Source: Arthrobacter sp. ov118
GTDB taxonomy: Bacteria > Actinomycetota > Actinomycetes > Actinomycetales > Micrococcaceae
Assembly (NCBI RefSeq): GCF_900116495.1
Contig: NZ_FPAY01000002.1
Coordinates: 1-64,000 of the forward strand
Direction of reading: 5' to 3'
DNA: 64,000 nucleotides
Position numbers and translations under genes: made by a program. The stretch's first letter is position 1. Each line of letters begins with the position of its first letter. Positions 16,566 through 24,735 of the stretch are shown here, piece by piece. The notes beneath the pieces were generated by a model, which worked only from the letters and a program-made list of their open reading frames with translations, did no database searches and was not told the origin of the DNA.

Positions 16566-17129
16566 ATGAACCGAAACCACCGGCGGCTCATCAGTTCCAT
16601 GGCCGGCGCCGACCCGGCATTCCTCGCCGGCAGCTTTGCGACCGACTACCCGGCCTCCTCAAGTCAGGAGGGGGAGCGCGGCGCGTTCCGGTATTTCGAG
16701 GGCGGCTACTGGGACATCAGGATCGACGGCGGGCCGACGTTCCAGCTGACCCCCAACGGGTCGAGAATCATCCAGGCCAACGGATCCGCCGAAGATGGTC
16801 CCGCCATGACCAATCCGCCGCGCCGGCCGCCCTGGTCCTTGGTGCTGCCCCGACATTCGACGTTCCTGGGCCGGACCGAGGATGATTGGCAGCTGGACGC
16901 CGGATGGCCGGCCACGGTCGACGCCGGCTCCTGGATCGTGCCGCTGAGGAGCCTGGAAGCACCAGGTTTCAAGGGCACCCTGACGGTAAACGCCTCCCTG
17001 TACGTCATCACACGGGCCCAGCTTGGCCCGGTACTGCAGACGCTCAGCATCGACCGGACCGCACCCGCCCAAGAAGACCTGGCGGTGCTGGAATCCCTGA
17101 AGTCCACCGTCAAGCACAGCCCTGTCTGA
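16566..17129 (+). CDS. Hypothetical protein, 187 residues
   Basis: The ATG at 16566 is preceded by GGGGGAGAG at good spacing, and codon use resembles the surrounding genes. The protein has no signal peptide or membrane segment. It contains a FRYFEGGYWDIRIDGGP strand-rich start and a PGFKGTLTVNASLYVITRAQLGP segment near the C-terminus, suggesting a mainly beta fold. I do not recognise a family. It is followed by a terminator hairpin shared in position with the leftward tRNA-Lys. Confidence 0.7.
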   Translation: MNRNHRRLISSMAGADPAFLAGSFATDYPASSSQEGERGAFRYFEGGYWDIRIDGGPTFQLTPNGSRIIQANGSAEDGPAMTNPPRRPPWSLVLPRHSTFLGRTEDDWQLDAGWPATVDAGSWIVPLRSLEAPGFKGTLTVNASLYVITRAQLGPVLQTLSIDRTAPAQEDLAVLESLKSTVKHSPV

Positions 17130-17186
17130 CCGCAGGGCGCTGGAGTCCATCCGCGTCGCTGCCCTAGGGTCCAATTCGTGCAAAAC

Positions 17187-17230
17187 AAAACCCCGCCTTT
17201 ACGGCTTGGGGCCAGTAAAGACGGGGTTTT
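17187..17230 (-). terminator. Terminator of tRNA-Lys
   Basis: AAAACCCCGCCTTTAC (17187-17202) pairs with GTAAAGACGGGGTTTT (17215-17230) with one mismatch. It lies four bases past the tRNA and may also serve the rightward hypothetical gene. Confidence 0.8.
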
Positions 17231-17233
17231 CCT

Positions 17234-17309
17234 TGGTGCACCCCCCGGGACTCGAACCCGGAACCCATTGATTAAGAGTCAATTGCTCTGCCAGTTGAGC
17301 TAGAGGTGC
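17234..17309 (-). tRNA. tRNA-Lys (anticodon CTT)
   Basis: The reverse complement gives acceptor GCACCTC pairing with GGGGTGC, a D-arm AGCTCAACTGGCAGAGC, anticodon stem TTGA/TCAA around CTCTTAA (anticodon CTT), a T-arm GGGTTCGAGTCCC, discriminator A and an encoded CCA. Confidence 0.96.
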
Positions 17310-17372
17310 ATCTGTTGTTTTCGCTCGCCGGGGGCTTTTTATTTCCCTCGTTGTTCTCCGCAACGACATGAA

Positions 17373-17401
17373 ACTCTACACGAGATTGGCCGCAGTGTGA
17401 A
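17373..17401 (-). promoter_or_regulatory. Promoter of tRNA-Lys
   Basis: On the minus strand TTCACA (17396-17401), a 17-base spacer and TAGAGT (17373-17378) form a good housekeeping promoter about 64 bases before the tRNA. Confidence 0.7.
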
Positions 17402-17426
17402 ATCGAGGCTCAAGGGGCCTTGGCGA

Positions 17427-18587
17427 CTAGCCCGGAAGGTCCAATATCAGCGCAAAATCAGGGTTTTGGGCGTTGCTGAGGAGCCACAGGCGGCCGTCGG
17501 GAGCGAGCGAAACGTTCCGGATCCGTCCGTACTTCCCTGTGAAATAGCTCACTGGAGTCGCGGCGAATTCGCCGTTAAGGGTGACCACCCAAAGCCTTTG
17601 GCCCCGCAACGCGCCCAAATAAGCGGTGTTGCCGACAATTTCGAGTCCGCTGGGCGAGGACGTCGCCGTCGACGGCCACACCACCTTGGCGTCCAGGAAG
17701 CCGGAGCGGTGCGGGGCGCCGGTCACGTCGGGCCAGCCGTAGTTCCCGCCCGGCACGATCAGATTGAGCTCGTCATTGACGTCGGGGCCGAACTCGCTGG
17801 CCCACAGCCTGCCTGCGCTGTCCCAAGCAAGGCCCTGGACGTTTCTGTGACCCAGGCTGTACACCGGGTTCTCCCCGTAGGGGTTTCCCGGCGCAGGCTG
17901 GCCATCGGCCGTGATCCGGAGGATCTTCCCGCCGAGGGCCTTCGGGTCCTGCGGCTGCTCGCGGCGCTGCGAATCGCCGGTTCCCACATACAGGAAGCCG
18001 TCGGGGCCAAAACGGATCCGTCCGCCGTTATGCGTGCCGGCCTTCGAGATGCCCGTGAAGACCGGCTCCGGAACACCGAGCTCCAGCCGCCCGCCGCGCT
18101 CGTCAAGCCGCATACGGGCAATCCTGTTATCCGACTCCGAGGTGAAGTACGCGTAGAGGTAGTGGTCGACCGCAAAGTCCGGTGAGAGTGCAAGGCCCAG
18201 GAGGCCGCCTTCGCCGCCGGGAACGACGCCGGGTACCTTGCCGAGGGTGCCCAGCTGCCCGGGTTTGACGGTCCTTAGCTGCGCCGAGTCGCGTTCGGAG
18301 ATGACCGCCGTGCCGTCGGGCAGGTAAACCGTGGACCAGGGCAACTGCAGCCCGTCAATCCGGCCCACAACGGCGGGCTCGCCTGCGGTCCCCGGTGTGC
18401 TTGGCCCCGGTGCGCCTGTTGTGCTTGTCCCAGGCGCCGCTGTCGCGGGGCCGTCGGCGGGCTGACCGGCGACCGGCGGCGTGCCACCCCCGGTGCAGCC
18501 GTTTAAGGCGACCAGGGCAACGGCCAGGGCGGAGGCCCTGACCACTGCCCTGGCACGGAAGCGGGGGAGCACCACGGGGAGAGACAC
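17427..18587 (-). CDS. PQQ-dependent sugar dehydrogenase-like lipoprotein (GSDH/YliI family)
   Basis: This protein of 386 residues folds as a six-bladed propeller of the soluble glucose/aldose sugar dehydrogenase family. It starts with a signal peptide and the lipobox LNGC, followed by a Pro/Gly/Thr linker. The catalytic domain shows GLQLPWSTVYLPDGTAVISER, GGEGGLLGLALSPDF, THNGGRIRFGPDGFLYVGTGD, ALGGKILRI, YSLGHRNVQGLAWD and GGNYGWPDV, all family blocks. It probably oxidises aldoses at the outer membrane face with PQQ if the cofactor is available; the substrate is unknown. The start is a GTG at 18587 with no strong ribosome site. It lies 15 bases after the ArfC-like gene, so the two may be cotranscribed. 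Confidence 0.9.
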   Translation of the reverse strand: MSLPVVLPRFRARAVVRASALAVALVALNGCTGGGTPPVAGQPADGPATAAPGTSTTGAPGPSTPGTAGEPAVVGRIDGLQLPWSTVYLPDGTAVISERDSAQLRTVKPGQLGTLGKVPGVVPGGEGGLLGLALSPDFAVDHYLYAYFTSESDNRIARMRLDERGGRLELGVPEPVFTGISKAGTHNGGRIRFGPDGFLYVGTGDSQRREQPQDPKALGGKILRITADGQPAPGNPYGENPVYSLGHRNVQGLAWDSAGRLWASEFGPDVNDELNLIVPGGNYGWPDVTGAPHRSGFLDAKVVWPSTATSSPSGLEIVGNTAYLGALRGQRLWVVTLNGEFAATPVSYFTGKYGRIRNVSLAPDGRLWLLSNAQNPDFALILDLPG

Positions 18588-18602
18588 CGGCCCGGGGGCT
18601 TG

Positions 18603-19466
18603 CTACAGGCGCGTCCGGCGCGGCGGCCGGAAGCCGGCGGCTTCGGCATGCGCAGCGGAGATAAACCACACCCCCGCACGGGTCTCCTCATAAGCCGGGC
18701 TGGTCTCGTCGTGGTACGTCATGGACGAGGCGTCACCCTTCACCGTAAATCCCTCCGGCCCGCTGCCATCGGCCGCCGGAGCCGCCGACCCCTCGCCGTA
18801 GGGCTGCTCCGTGGCCAAGTGTCCGGTCGGTTCGCCGGCTCCGGTGGCCTCGCCGGCGGTGACGTCGTCGACCGGTTCCGCGGCTGCCGACTCCGCGCCG
18901 GGAAGGGTCGGCGCGTGGGGCTCGGTGTATTCGCGGTGATGGACCGGAACCCCCGCCGGCTCTGCGGCTGCCGGAGTTGTAGCTGCCGGAGATTCGGCCG
19001 CCGACCCGACGACATGTGCCCCGTGAGCCGGTTCATGGTGGGCCGTGGAGGGATGGGTTTCGGTGGGCGCGGCCGTCTCGGACCACTGGGTCTCCCACTC
19101 GGAAGTGTCCGCTGTAGGCGCGGACTCCGGCGCCGTGTTTGTGGACATCCCTGCCGCCGGCCCAGCCGTCGGCACGCCTGCCGCCGGCCCAGCCGTCGGC
19201 ACGCCCGCGGCCGTCGTGGATTCCGGGGCCGGGGTCGCCTCTGGTATTGGGGTCGCCTCTGGTGTTGCGGTCGCTTCGGGCGCCGCCATGGCCGCTCCGG
19301 TCCCCGCCGCCCCGCCGCCCGCCGCCCCGCCGACGGCCCGTGAACCGGCGGCCTCTGAACCGGCGGATGTGGAATCCGTGCCTGGGCGGTTCTTGTTGCG
19401 GTTGAGCAGCCACCACACCACGGCCGCGGCCACGATGATGACGACGAGCCAGACAATCCAGTCCAT
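18603..19466 (-). CDS. ArfC-like membrane protein with C-terminal sunset domain
   Basis: This protein of 287 residues begins with one membrane anchor, MDWIVWLVVIIVAAAVVWWL, then basic residues. A roughly 200-residue region rich in Ala, Pro, Thr, Gly and Glu follows, with imperfect units such as PEATPIPEATPAPE and a duplicated AGVPTAGPA. The last 45 residues, from GFTVKGDASSMTYH through AGVWFISAAHAEAAGF, match the sunset domain of ArfC-like channel-accessory proteins in actinobacteria. The start at 19466 is supported by AAAGG seven bases upstream. No arfA or arfB homologue is adjacent. The role is by family resemblance only. Confidence 0.75.
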   Translation of the reverse strand: MDWIVWLVVIIVAAAVVWWLLNRNKNRPGTDSTSAGSEAAGSRAVGGAAGGGAAGTGAAMAAPEATATPEATPIPEATPAPESTTAAGVPTAGPAAGVPTAGPAAGMSTNTAPESAPTADTSEWETQWSETAAPTETHPSTAHHEPAHGAHVVGSAAESPAATTPAAAEPAGVPVHHREYTEPHAPTLPGAESAAAEPVDDVTAGEATGAGEPTGHLATEQPYGEGSAAPAADGSGPEGFTVKGDASSMTYHDETSPAYEETRAGVWFISAAHAEAAGFRPPRRTRL

Positions 19467-19583
19467 AACAGAGCCTTTCAGTCCCGTATTGCATCCATGA
19501 GGCACGGTTGCCGATGATTGACGGTACGTCCGGGCCGAGTCGGCTGTCCAGCGTCCCGGAGACCCGCAAGCAGGCCCGCCGTG

Positions 19584-19589
19584 TAGCCT
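19584..19589 (+). promoter_or_regulatory. -10 element for a probable leaderless lysR-type gene
   Basis: TAGCCT ends six bases before the ATG at 19596, with no ribosome site. Confidence 0.5.
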
Positions 19590-19595
19590 CGGCTC

Positions 19596-20561
19596 ATGGA
19601 TTTCAAGCGACTGCGGCTTCTGCGCGAACTTGCCGACCGCGGCACAGTGGGTGCCACCGCGGAGGCCATGAAGGTCACGCCCTCGGCTGTCTCACAGCAG
19701 CTGAAAACCCTGCAGGATGAACTGGGGGTAGTCCTGGTGGAGAAGTCCGGCAGGGGAGTGCGGCTCACCGAGGCGGGGCTGGCCATGGCCGGCGCGGCGG
19801 CCGAGGTATCGACGGCCATGGCGCGGGCGGAGGCAACCATCGACACGTACCGGCGCGGCTGGCAGACGCGGGTGGTGGCGGCCTTCTTTCCCAGCGCTGC
19901 CGAGATGTTCCTTCCCGGGCTCCTCCATCGGGTCAAGGCCATCGAAGGGCTCCGCTTCGAGGCGCACTTCGAGGACCCGGGCGTTGCCGGCTTCGCGGGG
20001 CTGACCGCGGACTACGACATCGTTCTGGCACACAGCGTCGACGGTCCGGAAGTTTTCGGCGGCCAGGGCCTGGCGGTGGTGCCGCTGCTGGACGAGCCGC
20101 TGGACGTGGCCCTGCCTGCCGGGCACGCCTTGGCCGGCAAGGCCACCGTGTGCGCCGAGGACGTTGTCGGGTTCCCCTGGATGGGCGTTCCGGAGGGCTT
20201 TCCCTTCGACACCGTGCTGCGCCAGATCGAGGTGCGGGCGGACGCGCCGGCCCTCCGTGCCCAGCAGTTCCCCGATCTGCGGGTGCTGGAAGCCCTTGTC
20301 AGCGCCGGCCACGGGGTGAGCCTGCTGCCGCGGTATACGGCTGTCAGCAACCAGGGCCGGGGCTTTGTCCTCCGTCCGCTCGAAGGGGTGAAAGCGAACC
20401 GCAGCATTGTGGCGCTGGCCCGCCCCGACGTCGCAGCCCGGACCACCATCCAGCAGGTCTTGGCGATGCTGAAGGCCGAAGCCCAAGCCGTCGCAGAGGC
20501 CCCGGAACTCAGCGAAGCGGCCCACCGGACCGTCAAAACCGCCACCGATTTCATCATGTGA
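19596..20561 (+). CDS. LysR-family transcriptional regulator
   Basis: This 321-residue regulator has the N-terminal winged helix-turn-helix of LysR proteins: LRELADRGTVGATAEAMKVTPSAVSQQLKTLQDELG in residues 8-43. A substrate-sensing domain follows with two alpha/beta lobes, with blocks such as VVPLLDEPLDVALPAGHALAG and LRVLEALVSAGHGVSLLPRY. The ATG lies just after a TAGCCT box, consistent with leaderless expression. It is followed 99 bases later by ilvD on the same strand. LysR regulators often act on a neighbouring gene, so ilvD or the divergent ArfC-like gene are candidate targets; nothing in the sequence decides this. Confidence 0.9.
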   Translation: MDFKRLRLLRELADRGTVGATAEAMKVTPSAVSQQLKTLQDELGVVLVEKSGRGVRLTEAGLAMAGAAAEVSTAMARAEATIDTYRRGWQTRVVAAFFPSAAEMFLPGLLHRVKAIEGLRFEAHFEDPGVAGFAGLTADYDIVLAHSVDGPEVFGGQGLAVVPLLDEPLDVALPAGHALAGKATVCAEDVVGFPWMGVPEGFPFDTVLRQIEVRADAPALRAQQFPDLRVLEALVSAGHGVSLLPRYTAVSNQGRGFVLRPLEGVKANRSIVALARPDVAARTTIQQVLAMLKAEAQAVAEAPELSEAAHRTVKTATDFIM

Positions 20562-20647
20562 GACGAGAGTCCACTATTTGATCGAAATATTCGCGGGTTT
20601 CCGCTTAACGGTCCTCCGCGGTGTCGTTGGCGTCCGCGGCGGAGTCA

Positions 20648-20653
20648 TAGACT
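20648..20653 (+). promoter_or_regulatory. -10 element for a probable leaderless ilvD transcript
   Basis: TAGACT ends seven bases before the ilvD ATG at 20661, with no ribosome site between. Confidence 0.55.
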
Positions 20654-20660
20654 TTGAGCC

Positions 20661-22382
20661 ATGAGTCAGGACACCCAAACAGAATCAGGCACGAAGCCGG
20701 ACATCAAGCCCCGCAGCCGGGTCGTAACCGATGGAATCCACGCCGCCCCCGCGCGCGGTATGTTCCGTGCGGTCGGCATGGGCGATGACGACTTCGCCAA
20801 ACCGCAGATCGGCGTGGCGAGCTCGTGGAACGAGATCACCCCCTGCAACCTTTCGCTCAACCGGCTGGCCCAGGGCGCCAAGGAAGGCGTTCACGCCGGC
20901 GGCGGGTTCCCCATGCAGTTCGGCACCATTTCCGTCTCCGATGGCATCTCCATGGGCCACGAGGGCATGCACTTCTCGCTGGTCTCCCGCGAAGTCATTG
21001 CCGACTCCGTCGAGACGGTCATGCAGGCCGAGCGGATCGACGGCTCCGTGCTCCTGGCCGGCTGTGACAAGTCGCTGCCCGGCATGCTGATGGCCGCGGC
21101 CCGCCTCGACCTGGCCAGTGTGTTCCTTTACGCCGGCTCCATCATGCCCGGCTGGGTCAAGCTTGAGGACGGCTCCGAAAAGGAAGTCACCCTCATCGAC
21201 GCCTTCGAAGCCGTCGGTGCGTGCGCTGCCGGCAAGATGAGCATGGAAGACCTCACCCGCATCGAAAAGGCAATCTGCCCCGGCGAAGGCGCCTGCGGCG
21301 GCATGTACACCGCCAACACCATGGCCTGCATCGGCGAGGCGCTGGGCATGTCCCTGCCCGGCTCGGCCGCGCCGCCCTCCGCCGACCGCCGTCGTGACGA
21401 ATTCGCCCGCAAGTCCGGCGAGGCGGTGGTAAACCTGCTCCGCCTCGGCATCACGGCGCGCGACATCATGACCAAGAAGGCCTTCGAGAACGCCATCGCC
21501 GTCACCATGGCCTTTGGCGGTTCCACGAACGCCGTGCTGCACCTGCTGGCCATCGCCCGCGAAGCCGAAGTTGAACTGACCCTCGACGACTTCAACAGGA
21601 TCGGCGACAAGATCCCGCACCTTGGCGACCTCAAGCCGTTCGGCCGCTACGTTATGACCGACGTCGACAAGATCGGCGGCGTGCCGGTCATCATGCGCGC
21701 ACTGCTCGACGCCGGCCTGCTGCACGGCGACTGCCTCACCGTGACCGGCAAGACAGTCGCCGAGAACCTCGCAGCGATCAACCCGCCGGATCTGGACGGC
21801 AAGATCCTCCGCGCCCTGGATAACCCGATCCACAAGACCGGCGGCATCACGATCCTGCACGGCTCGATGGCTCCGGAAGGCGCCGTCGTGAAGAGCGCAG
21901 GCTTCGACGCCGACGTCTTTGAAGGCACCGCTCGCGTTTTCGAGCGCGAACAGGGCGCCCTTGACGCCCTGGACAACGGCGAGATCCACAAGGGCGACGT
22001 CGTGGTGATCCGCTACGAAGGCCCCAAGGGCGGTCCCGGTATGCGGGAGATGCTCGCCATCACCGGCGCGATCAAGGGCGCGGGCCTGGGCAAGGATGTC
22101 CTGCTGCTGACCGACGGCCGGTTCTCCGGCGGAACCACGGGCCTGTGCATCGGACACGTCGCGCCGGAGGCCGTCGACGGCGGTCCCATCGCCTTCGTTC
22201 GGGACGGGGACCGGATCCGCGTGGACATCGCGGCCCGCACCTTCGACCTGCTGGTCGACGAGGCCGAGCTCGAGGCCCGCAAGGTCGGCTGGGAGCCGCT
22301 CCCGGCCAAATTCACCAAGGGTGTCCTGGCGAAGTACGCCAAGCTCGTCCACAGCGCCTCCACCGGCGCTTATTGCGGCTGA
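20661..22382 (+). CDS. ilvD: Dihydroxy-acid dehydratase
   Basis: This 573-residue iron-sulfur enzyme dehydrates dihydroxy-isovalerate and dihydroxy-methylvalerate, the third step of valine, leucine and isoleucine synthesis. Conserved blocks include GMFRAVGMGDDDFAKPQIGV, the cluster cysteine in CDKSLPGM near residue 135, another in GACGGMYTANTM near 212, and DGRFSGGTTGLCIGHVAPEA near the C-terminus. Length is normal. The start has no ribosome site and sits just downstream of a TAGACT box. It is followed by GC-rich hairpins and then by the attenuated ilvBNC operon, so it is probably a separate transcript in the same pathway region. Confidence 0.97.
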   Translation: MSQDTQTESGTKPDIKPRSRVVTDGIHAAPARGMFRAVGMGDDDFAKPQIGVASSWNEITPCNLSLNRLAQGAKEGVHAGGGFPMQFGTISVSDGISMGHEGMHFSLVSREVIADSVETVMQAERIDGSVLLAGCDKSLPGMLMAAARLDLASVFLYAGSIMPGWVKLEDGSEKEVTLIDAFEAVGACAAGKMSMEDLTRIEKAICPGEGACGGMYTANTMACIGEALGMSLPGSAAPPSADRRRDEFARKSGEAVVNLLRLGITARDIMTKKAFENAIAVTMAFGGSTNAVLHLLAIAREAEVELTLDDFNRIGDKIPHLGDLKPFGRYVMTDVDKIGGVPVIMRALLDAGLLHGDCLTVTGKTVAENLAAINPPDLDGKILRALDNPIHKTGGITILHGSMAPEGAVVKSAGFDADVFEGTARVFEREQGALDALDNGEIHKGDVVVIRYEGPKGGPGMREMLAITGAIKGAGLGKDVLLLTDGRFSGGTTGLCIGHVAPEAVDGGPIAFVRDGDRIRVDIAARTFDLLVDEAELEARKVGWEPLPAKFTKGVLAKYAKLVHSASTGAYCG

Positions 22383-22540
22383 CGCTCCGGCTTGGGTGAC
22401 CAGGCTTAATAAGGGAGGCTCCGAGGGGCCCCCAGGCGAACGGCGTCCGCGCCGTCCGCCTGGGGTAGGAGGCTCCCGCCCACCCCTCCAGCGGCGACAC
22501 GACCGCTGGAGGCGGTGGGGCAGGGGAGGGCCAGAACGTG
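22383..22540. other. Non-coding stretch with two GC-rich hairpins after ilvD
   Basis: The first hairpin joins CCCCAGGCG (22430-22438) to CGCCTGGGG (22457-22465), with an inner CGGCG/CGCCG stem. The second joins CCTCCAGCGG (22485-22494) to CCGCTGGAGG (22503-22512). Neither has a T-run. They may end or stabilise the ilvD transcript. Nothing coding is seen here. Confidence 0.7.
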
Positions 22541-22555
22541 GACAACGAAGTCCAA

Positions 22556-22609
22556 ATAGTGAGACGCGGCTTCGGCTCGTTGACACCTGTCTCACTCAGA
22601 GGGAAAACT
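22556..22609 (+). promoter_or_regulatory. Operator and promoter region of ilvBNC
   Basis: ATAGTGAGACG at 22556-22566 matches the motif before leuB exactly and the one beside leuC with one mismatch. AGTGAGAC (22558-22565) is mirrored by GTCTCACT (22589-22596). The two half-sites flank TTGACA (22580-22585), with a possible -10 AAAACT at 22604-22609. Regulation by the IclR protein encoded at 46113-46832 is inferred. Confidence 0.65.
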
Positions 22610-22615
22610 GAACGC

Positions 22616-22687
22616 ATGATCGAGATCGTTACCGGCTGCGCCGCTGCAGATGCAGTCGTCGTCCTTACCAAGCGCGTGGCTGGCTAG
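22616..22687 (+). CDS. ilvB operon leader peptide, 23 residues
   Basis: A short frame runs from the ATG at 22616 to the TAG at 22685. The peptide is rich in pathway end products: Ile at 2 and 4, Val at 5, 14, 15, 16 and 21, and Leu at 17. The codons GTC GTC GTC CTT stand in a row at 22655-22666. An AGAGGGA sequence lies 11 bases upstream. Immediately downstream are alternative RNA stems and a terminator, so translation speed here should decide whether ilvBNC is transcribed. No other function is expected of the peptide. Confidence 0.8.
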   Translation: MIEIVTGCAAADAVVVLTKRVAG

Positions 22688-22752
22688 CCCGACTGGTAAC
22701 GAACCGTCACGCGCAACCCCTCGAAGAGCCAGTCGGCTGAGGGGTTTTTTTA
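22627..22752 (+). promoter_or_regulatory. Transcription attenuator of ilvBNC
   Basis: Three mutually exclusive pairings are visible. A 9-base-pair stem joins 22627-22635 (in the leader frame) to 22693-22701. An 8-base stem joins CCGACTGG (22689-22696) to CCAGTCGG (22729-22736). The terminator stem AACCCCTC (22715-22722) pairs with GAGGGGTT (22739-22746), followed by a T-run. CCGACTGG starts two bases after the leader stop codon. This is the layout of a ribosome-mediated attenuator responding to branched-chain aminoacyl-tRNA. Confidence 0.75.
22715..22752 (+). terminator. Attenuator terminator before ilvB
   Basis: AACCCCTC (22715-22722) pairs with GAGGGGTT (22739-22746), followed by TTTTTAT. 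It lies between the leader peptide and ilvB. Confidence 0.85.
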
Positions 22753-22834
22753 TTTCCCGCACCACAGCACCACCGCAGCACCAGCACCACCTCGAAGTTC
22801 CACGATCACCGAAGATCCACAAAGGAAGAGTCCG

Positions 22835-24733
22835 ATGAGCAAAGGATCGCCGATCAGCCCCTCGCTGATGGCCACAAAGTCCACTGGAGCCCCCAAGGCT
22901 CCGGAACGCGCCGAACGTCCGGCTGACGCCGGCGTCGACACTGCCGCCGTCTCTCCTGTCCTTGGACCGAACAACGTCGTACCCCCGACGGTGATGACCG
23001 GTTCGCAAGCAATTGTCCGCTCGCTCGAAGAACTCGGCGTCGACGACATTTTCGGTTTGCCCGGTGGCGCGATCCTGCCCACCTACGACCCCTTGATGGC
23101 CTCCAAAATGAACCACGTTCTGGTCCGTCACGAACAGGGAGCCGGCCACGCCGCGCAAGGCTACGCCATGGTTACCGGACGGGTTGGCGTCTGCATCGCC
23201 ACCTCGGGCCCCGGTGCCACCAACCTCGTTACCGCCATCATGGATGCCCACATGGACTCCGTGCCGATCGTGGCCATCACCGGCCAGGTCTCCAGCGGGG
23301 TGATCGGCACCGACGCATTCCAGGAAGCTGACATCGTTGGGATCACCATGCCGATCACCAAGCACTCGTTCCTGGTTACCGACCCCAACGACATCCCGCA
23401 CGTCATGGCCGAGGCCTTCCACCTGGCCTCCACGGGGCGTCCCGGCCCGGTCCTCGTGGACGTCGCCAAGGACGCCCAGCAGGGCGAGATGACGTTCTCC
23501 TGGCCACCCAAGATCGACCTCCCCGGCTACCGGCCCGTGCTGCGTGGCCACAGCAAGCAGGTCCGCGAGGCCGCCCGGCTCATCTCCGCGGCCAGCAAGC
23601 CCGTGCTGTATGTGGGCGGTGGCGTGGTAAAGGCCCACGCCTCGGCCGAACTGCGCGAGCTGGCCGAGCTGACCGGCGCGCCCGTGGTGACCACCCTGAT
23701 GGCCCGCGGCGTGTTCCCGGACTCGCACCCGCAACACGTCGGCATGCCGGGCATGCACGGCACCGTTTCCGCCGTGACCGCCCTGCAGCAGTCCGACCTG
23801 CTGATCACGCTCGGTGCGCGCTTCGATGACCGGGTCACCGGCATCCTGAAGTCCTTTGCCCCGAACGCCAAGGTGATCCACGCCGACATCGATCCGGCGG
23901 AGATCTCCAAGAACCGCACGGCCGACGTGCCGATCGTCGGTTCGGTCAAGGAAATCATCCCGGAGCTGAGCGAGGCCGTCCGCGTCCAGTTCGAGGCGTT
24001 CGGCACTCCCGATCTGACCAACTGGTGGGCCTTCCTGAACAACCTCAAGGAAACCTACCCGCTGGGCTGGACCGAACCGGAGGACGGGCTCAGCGCCCCC
24101 CAGCGCGTGATTGAGCGCATTGGTGCGCTGACCGGGCCCGAGGGGATCTTCGTCGCCGGCGTCGGACAGCACCAGATGTGGGCCGCGCAGTTCATCAAGT
24201 ACGAACGCCCGCACGCCTGGCTGAACTCCGGCGGCGCCGGCACCATGGGTTACGCCGTGCCGGCGGCCATGGGCGCCAAGGTGGGCGAACCGGACCGCGT
24301 GGTCTGGGCTATCGACGGCGACGGCTGCTTCCAGATGACCAACCAGGAACTCGCCACCTGCGCGATCAACAACATCCCCATCAAGGTCGCCATCATCAAT
24401 AACTCCTCGCTGGGCATGGTCCGGCAGTGGCAGACCCTCTTCTACGAGGGCCGCTACTCCAACACCGACCTCAACACCGGCCACGACACCGTCCGCATCC
24501 CGGACTTCGTCAAGCTGGCGGACGCCTACGGCTGCGCAGCGCTCCGGTGCGAACGCGACGAGGACATTGACGCCACCATCCAGAAGGCACTTGAGATCAA
24601 CGACCGCCCCGTGGTCATCGACTTCGTCGTGAGCCCCAACTCGATGGTGTGGCCGATGGTCCCCGCCGGAGTCAGCAACGACCAGATCCAGGTTGCCCGC
24701 AACATGACCCCGGAATGGGAAGAGGAGGACTGA
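22835..24733 (+). CDS. ilvB: Acetolactate synthase, large catalytic subunit
   Basis: This 632-residue thiamine-diphosphate enzyme condenses two pyruvates, or pyruvate and 2-oxobutyrate, in the first common step of branched-chain amino acid synthesis. Visible blocks are GLPGGAILPTYDPL, HEQGAGHAAQGYA with the catalytic glutamate, TSGPGATNLVTAI, GIGTDAFQEADIVGIT and the cofactor-binding region GDGCFQMTNQELATCAINNIPIKVAIINN. An N-terminal extension of about 45 polar residues precedes the core. AAAGGAAGAG lies before the ATG. It follows an attenuator and is separated from ilvN by two bases, with the GGAGGA ribosome site of ilvN inside its last codons. Confidence 0.97.
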   Translation: MSKGSPISPSLMATKSTGAPKAPERAERPADAGVDTAAVSPVLGPNNVVPPTVMTGSQAIVRSLEELGVDDIFGLPGGAILPTYDPLMASKMNHVLVRHEQGAGHAAQGYAMVTGRVGVCIATSGPGATNLVTAIMDAHMDSVPIVAITGQVSSGVIGTDAFQEADIVGITMPITKHSFLVTDPNDIPHVMAEAFHLASTGRPGPVLVDVAKDAQQGEMTFSWPPKIDLPGYRPVLRGHSKQVREAARLISAASKPVLYVGGGVVKAHASAELRELAELTGAPVVTTLMARGVFPDSHPQHVGMPGMHGTVSAVTALQQSDLLITLGARFDDRVTGILKSFAPNAKVIHADIDPAEISKNRTADVPIVGSVKEIIPELSEAVRVQFEAFGTPDLTNWWAFLNNLKETYPLGWTEPEDGLSAPQRVIERIGALTGPEGIFVAGVGQHQMWAAQFIKYERPHAWLNSGGAGTMGYAVPAAMGAKVGEPDRVVWAIDGDGCFQMTNQELATCAINNIPIKVAIINNSSLGMVRQWQTLFYEGRYSNTDLNTGHDTVRIPDFVKLADAYGCAALRCERDEDIDATIQKALEINDRPVVIDFVVSPNSMVWPMVPAGVSNDQIQVARNMTPEWEEED

Positions 24734-24735
24734 AC

